Of a stretch of 17,244 nt of DNA, positions 14,049 through 17,244 are shown piece after piece. Position 1 is the stretch's first letter. The number at the start of each line of letters is the position of its first letter. Origin of the DNA: an uncultured Eubacteriales bacterium. GTDB lineage: Bacteria > Bacillota > Clostridia > Oscillospirales > CAG-272. A program made the position numbers and the translations under genes. The notes under the pieces are model-generated. The model did no database searches. It was not told where the DNA came from and worked only from the letters and a program-made list of their open reading frames with translations. The stretch is from positions 1-17,244 of the forward strand of contig URHI01000028.1 of NCBI GenBank assembly GCA_900547565.1, given 5' to 3'.

Positions 14049-14861
14049 TTATTCGCACATTTGTGCTAAACGCTTTGCGCGTTCGGCCGCCTGTGCGAAA
14101 AACTCTTCGGGAGTATATCTGGCGGCATAGTCAGGCCGATTATATTTGCAGGTTTCAAGCGTCAGCGTACCAGTAAAGCCCGACTGACGTATAAGCTCGG
14201 CAAAACGGTTGAAATTCAGCCGACCGTCAAACGGCAGCAGGTGAAGATCATCACCGTCTGGGCGCTCGGGTGTACCGTTGACAATGCCGAGATTGTCGTG
14301 TATGTGCGTGTACATCAGCCGGTCTCCGAACAGCTTCATATACTCGACGTTCGGCGTGAAGCACAGCTCATGACCGCAGTCCCAGCAAAAACCGACATGC
14401 TCTTCGCCGCGGTACAGCTCCATAACAAACGCCAGATTTGCCAGCTTGCGCTGATTCTCAAACGCCACATTGACACCGTATTTTACTGCCGCCTCGATCA
14501 ACCTGTCCCAGCGTGCGTGACCGATGTCATTGATGCAGGGCGCATCATTTCCGCTGCTCAGATGCACCACCATGACCGGCACTCCCAGCTCTCCGCAGTC
14601 ACGTGCACAGTCGATCAGCCGGTTCAGCATAGCCTCTCCGCGCTCATCGGCAGCCCAGATATCGTTGATTACGTCAAACGGAGCGTGTATGCTCTCATAT
14701 TGCAGTCCGGCATGCGCAAAAGCCTCGGCAAATTCGCGGACGCGTCCGGTGCTCGGATAGCCGGTGAAGACACATTCAAATCCCAGCCCGCGCAGCATTG
14801 CAGCGGTGTCAACATTCTCCATCCCCTTGACGGGGCGGTAAATTATCCCGATTTTTCTCAT
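14049..14861 (-). CDS. Sugar phosphate isomerase/epimerase-like TIM-barrel protein
   Basis: A 270-residue protein of the xylose-isomerase-like TIM-barrel (AP endonuclease 2) superfamily, which includes sugar and inositol-derivative isomerases, epimerases and dehydratases. The metal-binding pattern is complete: Glu135 in VAFENQ, Asp161 and His164 in FCWDCGHE, His186/His188 in YTHIHDN and Glu236 in TLETCKY. SIHAPFD (58-64) and VVHLSSG (98-104) are typical inner strands. There is no signal peptide or membrane segment. ATG 14861 is chosen over the GTG at 14870 because AGAGG then lies eight bases upstream. It is a single-gene unit between the promoter at 14907-14935 and the terminator at 13995-14029. 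Substrate cannot be assigned; a link with the Gfo/Idh oxidoreductase, a common partner elsewhere, is not supported by position here. Confidence 0.88.
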   Translation of the reverse strand: MRKIGIIYRPVKGMENVDTAAMLRGLGFECVFTGYPSTGRVREFAEAFAHAGLQYESIHAPFDVINDIWAADERGEAMLNRLIDCARDCGELGVPVMVVHLSSGNDAPCINDIGHARWDRLIEAAVKYGVNVAFENQRKLANLAFVMELYRGEEHVGFCWDCGHELCFTPNVEYMKLFGDRLMYTHIHDNLGIVNGTPERPDGDDLHLLPFDGRLNFNRFAELIRQSGFTGTLTLETCKYNRPDYAARYTPEEFFAQAAERAKRLAQMCE

Positions 14862-14906
14862 ACTTCTCACCTCTCGCGCCCTACCGGGCGGTATTTATTC
14901 ACCAGA

Positions 14907-14935
14907 ATTATACCACTCCGCAATCCCAAAATCAA
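14907..14935 (-). promoter_or_regulatory. Promoter of the TIM-barrel isomerase gene
   Basis: Minus strand TTGATT (14935-14930, 4/6), 17-base spacer, TATAAT (14912-14907, 6/6) with TGG directly before it. The predicted start is near 14900, about 40 bases above the ATG at 14861. It begins just below the end of the phage-like gene, so the isomerase gene does not depend on phage transcription. Confidence 0.78.
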
Positions 14936-14971
14936 GTGAAAACGATTTTTTCTGCGTTTTCCCCACAGAAA

Positions 14972-17244
14972 TTACAGCGCGGCAAGTGCCGCCGACATTT
15001 CAGAGGAAAGCGCGGCAATATTGCTGTCGGAGGTAGTTGAAAGACCCAACGCCACCATCAGTGCCGTAATCTTTTCACTGTCCGAACGGCATTGACGCCA
15101 CACATCCATTGAATAGCCGAGTTTTACCGGAGCACCGAGCGGAGCGGCTACGTAGTTACCGTCCTCAATCGTAATCAACTGCTCTGTTCCTCCGGCGCAT
15201 ACGCGGAAGGTGTCGGGCAATGACACCTCGCTCTCCTGCGGCGACGAAAGCAAATAGTACACCTTATCTCCCGCCAGCGGGCGCGACAGCCGCAAAAGTC
15301 CGCCGCTCACCGTCCCGACCGAGTCATAATCCGACAGGCAGGAGGTATCTTTTTGAGCCATAGCCAACGCAACAAGGTCGCCCGTTTCTCCCGTAATGGT
15401 CTGAACACCGACGCGCCTCGTAAGTACTCCGGCATCAAGATCAAGCGTGTCGGCAGTGCCGTCAGGCATGCGGCGCAATACGATGGGCTCATCAAAATAC
15501 ATTCCTCCGTCAATTACATTGCCGTCGGCATCAAGGCAACGTATTCCGGCAATGCTGGCATGCGTCAGACCGGGCTGATGATAACCGTTACCGTATATTT
15601 GCGCGAGCTTCAGTGCATTAAAGCCTCCCAGGCCGACAGGATCGATAAGCCCGATCTGTACGTTTCGGACATGGAATTTTTCTTCCGGCACCGTCAGAGC
15701 GACTGTAATAGTCGCGCCCTCTGCCGGAGTTCCGGTGGAATTTGCGGAAATACCCATCATGTCAAGAAAGACCTGACGCCCCTGGCATCGCCATGCACCG
15801 GACACATATTTAAGTGTATAGCTGCCGGACCCGGCGCCCTCTACTCCGCCGGCAAAAACATCTCCGTCCACCGTAACAGCTGACAAGCCGGCATCCGACG
15901 ATACCGACACCGTCGCCACTCCGCTTGTATTGAACGGATTGACCACAGCCACGGTTATCACACTGCCGACCATGTCCGATGTTGTTGACGGATTGACCGT
16001 CAGGCTGAGCCCGCAATTCTCCGGACTTACATTCATTGTTCTGGTGTCCGGAAAACTGAGCACCCAGCCCGATTCAGTACAGGTAAATGTCAGCGTGGTA
16101 GTTCCTGCCGTGTGAGCACCTGCTATTGCCAACAGACGGGAAATATTGTTTGCACGTGCCGTAAGATAATACCCGCCGGTGACCGTGCAGGACGCCTTTG
16201 CACGTCTGCTGTCCCAAATCCTCAGTACGGTGCTTGCAGTATTCGAAAGACCTACAATTCCTCCAACCGTCTGCCATTCTCCGGTATCCGGAACATCAAA
16301 CGGAATGGCGTTATTGCCGCCGAGTCCCAGCTTCAGCTCGGCGCCGGCAGGCGCCTTTATCTGAGCACTGATATAATACGGCTCCATTGACACCACGTCA
16401 AACGGAGTTTCGATGCCGGGATACGGCATGGTTGATACCGACGGTGTCGCACCTCCGACCGATGCAAGTATATCAAGTGCCGGGGCGGTATACACTCCTT
16501 CAAGCGGCTCGAAGTGCAGCGTGGTCACGCCGTCTGCAACGGGTGTCACAACAAGCGACGAGCCATTTGCCGAAACGGTTGCTACATCGGTATCCGAACT
16601 GGTCACATAGTATTTTGTCAGCACATCGGGATCGGGATAGGTATAGTCTGTGCCGACGGTAAGCTTCAGCTCGACAAATCTTGAGCGTCCGCCCTCACGT
16701 GCGCCCTCCGGATCGATGGTAAGTTCGGCGGTGTAATTTTCGCACTGAAGTGTGCCTGCCTGTGCCGTCCAGCCGCTTGAGTCCACAAAGTTTCCGTTTT
16801 CAAGCCGCTGTAAAATGGTCATACCGCTTATGGTATGCAGTTTTCCCGAATAAAGTGCAACCGAGGTATCACCGCCCGCTACCTCGGATTCCGAAAGAAT
16901 TGTTTCGCGGTTAACAACGCTGTCTCCGCTCAGACTGTACGCCGCGCCGACGGTCAGATCCGGGCAGGTCCCGGACTGCGGAGCATAGTTTTTTTTGCGG
17001 TTGTCATCAATGTCGGACAGCGTTCCCGCAAGCGTCATTATCTGTGAAAACAGGTCGGGAGTCGGCTCAAGCGCCGGATTGTCGGTAGGAGTGCTGGTGT
17101 TTATAACGCGCAACACGCCCTCGGCACTGATAAGCCGCTTGGTGTCCCGGTAACCGCTGACTACATACTTGCAGCTTCCGCTGACATTCATGACCTCAGA
17201 CGGAATAAAGAACGGCTGCCCGGTATACAACAGATTTACCGGAT
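14972..17244 (-). CDS. Phage tail/baseplate-type protein, N-terminus beyond window
   Basis: The C-terminal 756 residues of a large protein; the frame is open to the right edge and no start is visible (the TTG at 17230 is only the first possible one). The first 75 residues resemble BppU-type baseplate proteins: QPFFIPSEVM, VVSGYRDTKRLISAEG and EPTPDLFSQI. Residues of about 150-360 look like a carbohydrate-binding jelly roll (LENGNFVDSSGWTAQAGTL, YYISAQIKAP, TGEWQTVGGI, GGYYL), apparently interrupted at about 210-245 by a bacterial-Ig-like stretch (DVATVSANGSSLVVTPVADG). Further Ig-like repeats rich in Ser, Thr and Val follow. A segment at about 580-615 (FDEPIVLRRMPD then LDLDAGVLTRRVG) is of a kind I associate with structural proteins of gut Clostridia prophages. 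It is probably a receptor-binding or host-attachment protein of a prophage. Domain calls rest on memory of the families. Confidence 0.65.
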   Translation of the reverse strand, partial: PVNLLYTGQPFFIPSEVMNVSGSCKYVVSGYRDTKRLISAEGVLRVINTSTPTDNPALEPTPDLFSQIMTLAGTLSDIDDNRKKNYAPQSGTCPDLTVGAAYSLSGDSVVNRETILSESEVAGGDTSVALYSGKLHTISGMTILQRLENGNFVDSSGWTAQAGTLQCENYTAELTIDPEGAREGGRSRFVELKLTVGTDYTYPDPDVLTKYYVTSSDTDVATVSANGSSLVVTPVADGVTTLHFEPLEGVYTAPALDILASVGGATPSVSTMPYPGIETPFDVVSMEPYYISAQIKAPAGAELKLGLGGNNAIPFDVPDTGEWQTVGGIVGLSNTASTVLRIWDSRRAKASCTVTGGYYLTARANNISRLLAIAGAHTAGTTTLTFTCTESGWVLSFPDTRTMNVSPENCGLSLTVNPSTTSDMVGSVITVAVVNPFNTSGVATVSVSSDAGLSAVTVDGDVFAGGVEGAGSGSYTLKYVSGAWRCQGRQVFLDMMGISANSTGTPAEGATITVALTVPEEKFHVRNVQIGLIDPVGLGGFNALKLAQIYGNGYHQPGLTHASIAGIRCLDADGNVIDGGMYFDEPIVLRRMPDGTADTLDLDAGVLTRRVGVQTITGETGDLVALAMAQKDTSCLSDYDSVGTVSGGLLRLSRPLAGDKVYYLLSSPQESEVSLPDTFRVCAGGTEQLITIEDGNYVAAPLGAPVKLGYSMDVWRQCRSDSEKITALMVALGLSTTSDSNIAALSSEMSAALAAL

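Noticed and set aside
14938..14961. AT-rich stem (GAAAACG with CGTTTTC) as terminator of the phage-like gene
   Set aside because: Only seven base pairs, mostly A-T, around a 10-base loop, and no proper T-run after it; too weak to call.
15353..15883. 176-codon plus-strand frame opposite the phage-like gene
   Set aside because: No recognisable product and no upstream ribosome site; explained by the coding bias of the minus-strand gene.
1..17244. CRISPR array, tRNA, rRNA, insertion sequence or diversity-generating retroelement
   Set aside because: No regularly spaced repeats, transposase, reverse transcriptase or tRNA-like cloverleaf was found; the phage-like protein also ends without a C-type-lectin variable region.

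Overview
The window reads as chromosomal DNA of a Gram-positive-type anaerobe, most likely a member of the Clostridia (Bacillota). Support for this is a UPF0371/DUF1846 protein, strong GGAGG-type ribosome binding sites, consensus sigma-A promoters, Rho-independent terminators, an OmpR/sensor-kinase pair, a CPBP protease and a Clostridia-style phage tail protein. The assignment is inference; no rRNA or other marker gene is present. GC content is moderate, roughly half, and most genes lie on the minus strand.

Layout. (1) 1-2443, minus: nucleoside-salvage operon HD hydrolase - deoD - deoB, with deoB cut by the left edge, behind a promoter at 2481-2509. (2) 2561-5563, plus: a divergent operon of hisS, a DJ-1/PfpI protein and a CPBP membrane protease. 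It ends at a perfect 20-bp hairpin shared with the convergent neighbour. (3) 5680-8963, minus: response regulator - sensor kinase - Gfo/Idh/MocA oxidoreductase. The oxidoreductase is frame-broken by a GC-rich patch whose translation looks like a piece of AdhE. (4) 9075-10559, minus: UPF0371/DUF1846 gene with its own promoter, leader hairpin and terminator. (5) 10703-12854, minus: calcineurin-like phosphoesterase followed after one base by glmM, behind a strong promoter. (6) 12982-13782, minus: ZIP-family metal transporter. (7) 13783-14048: no intact gene; a hairpin, an interrupted small frame and a terminator. (8) 14049-14861, minus: xylose-isomerase-like TIM-barrel protein with a near-consensus promoter. 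(9) 14972 to the right edge, minus: C-terminal 756 residues of a large phage tail/baseplate-type protein, probably the end of a prophage or remnant.

How the genes fit together. DeoD splits purine (deoxy)nucleosides to (deoxy)ribose-1-phosphate and DeoB converts that to the 5-phosphate. The HD hydrolase at the head of this operon may act on a nucleotide, but this is not shown. GlmM feeds UDP-GlcNAc and peptidoglycan synthesis. The Gfo/Idh enzyme and the TIM-barrel isomerase suggest sugar or polyol metabolism, with no substrate identifiable. I do not see a clear new multi-gene system. The points most worth checking are the AdhE-like patch in the oxidoreductase, the phage-like protein at the right edge, the phosphoesterase-glmM coupling and the hairpin inside the UPF0371 leader.
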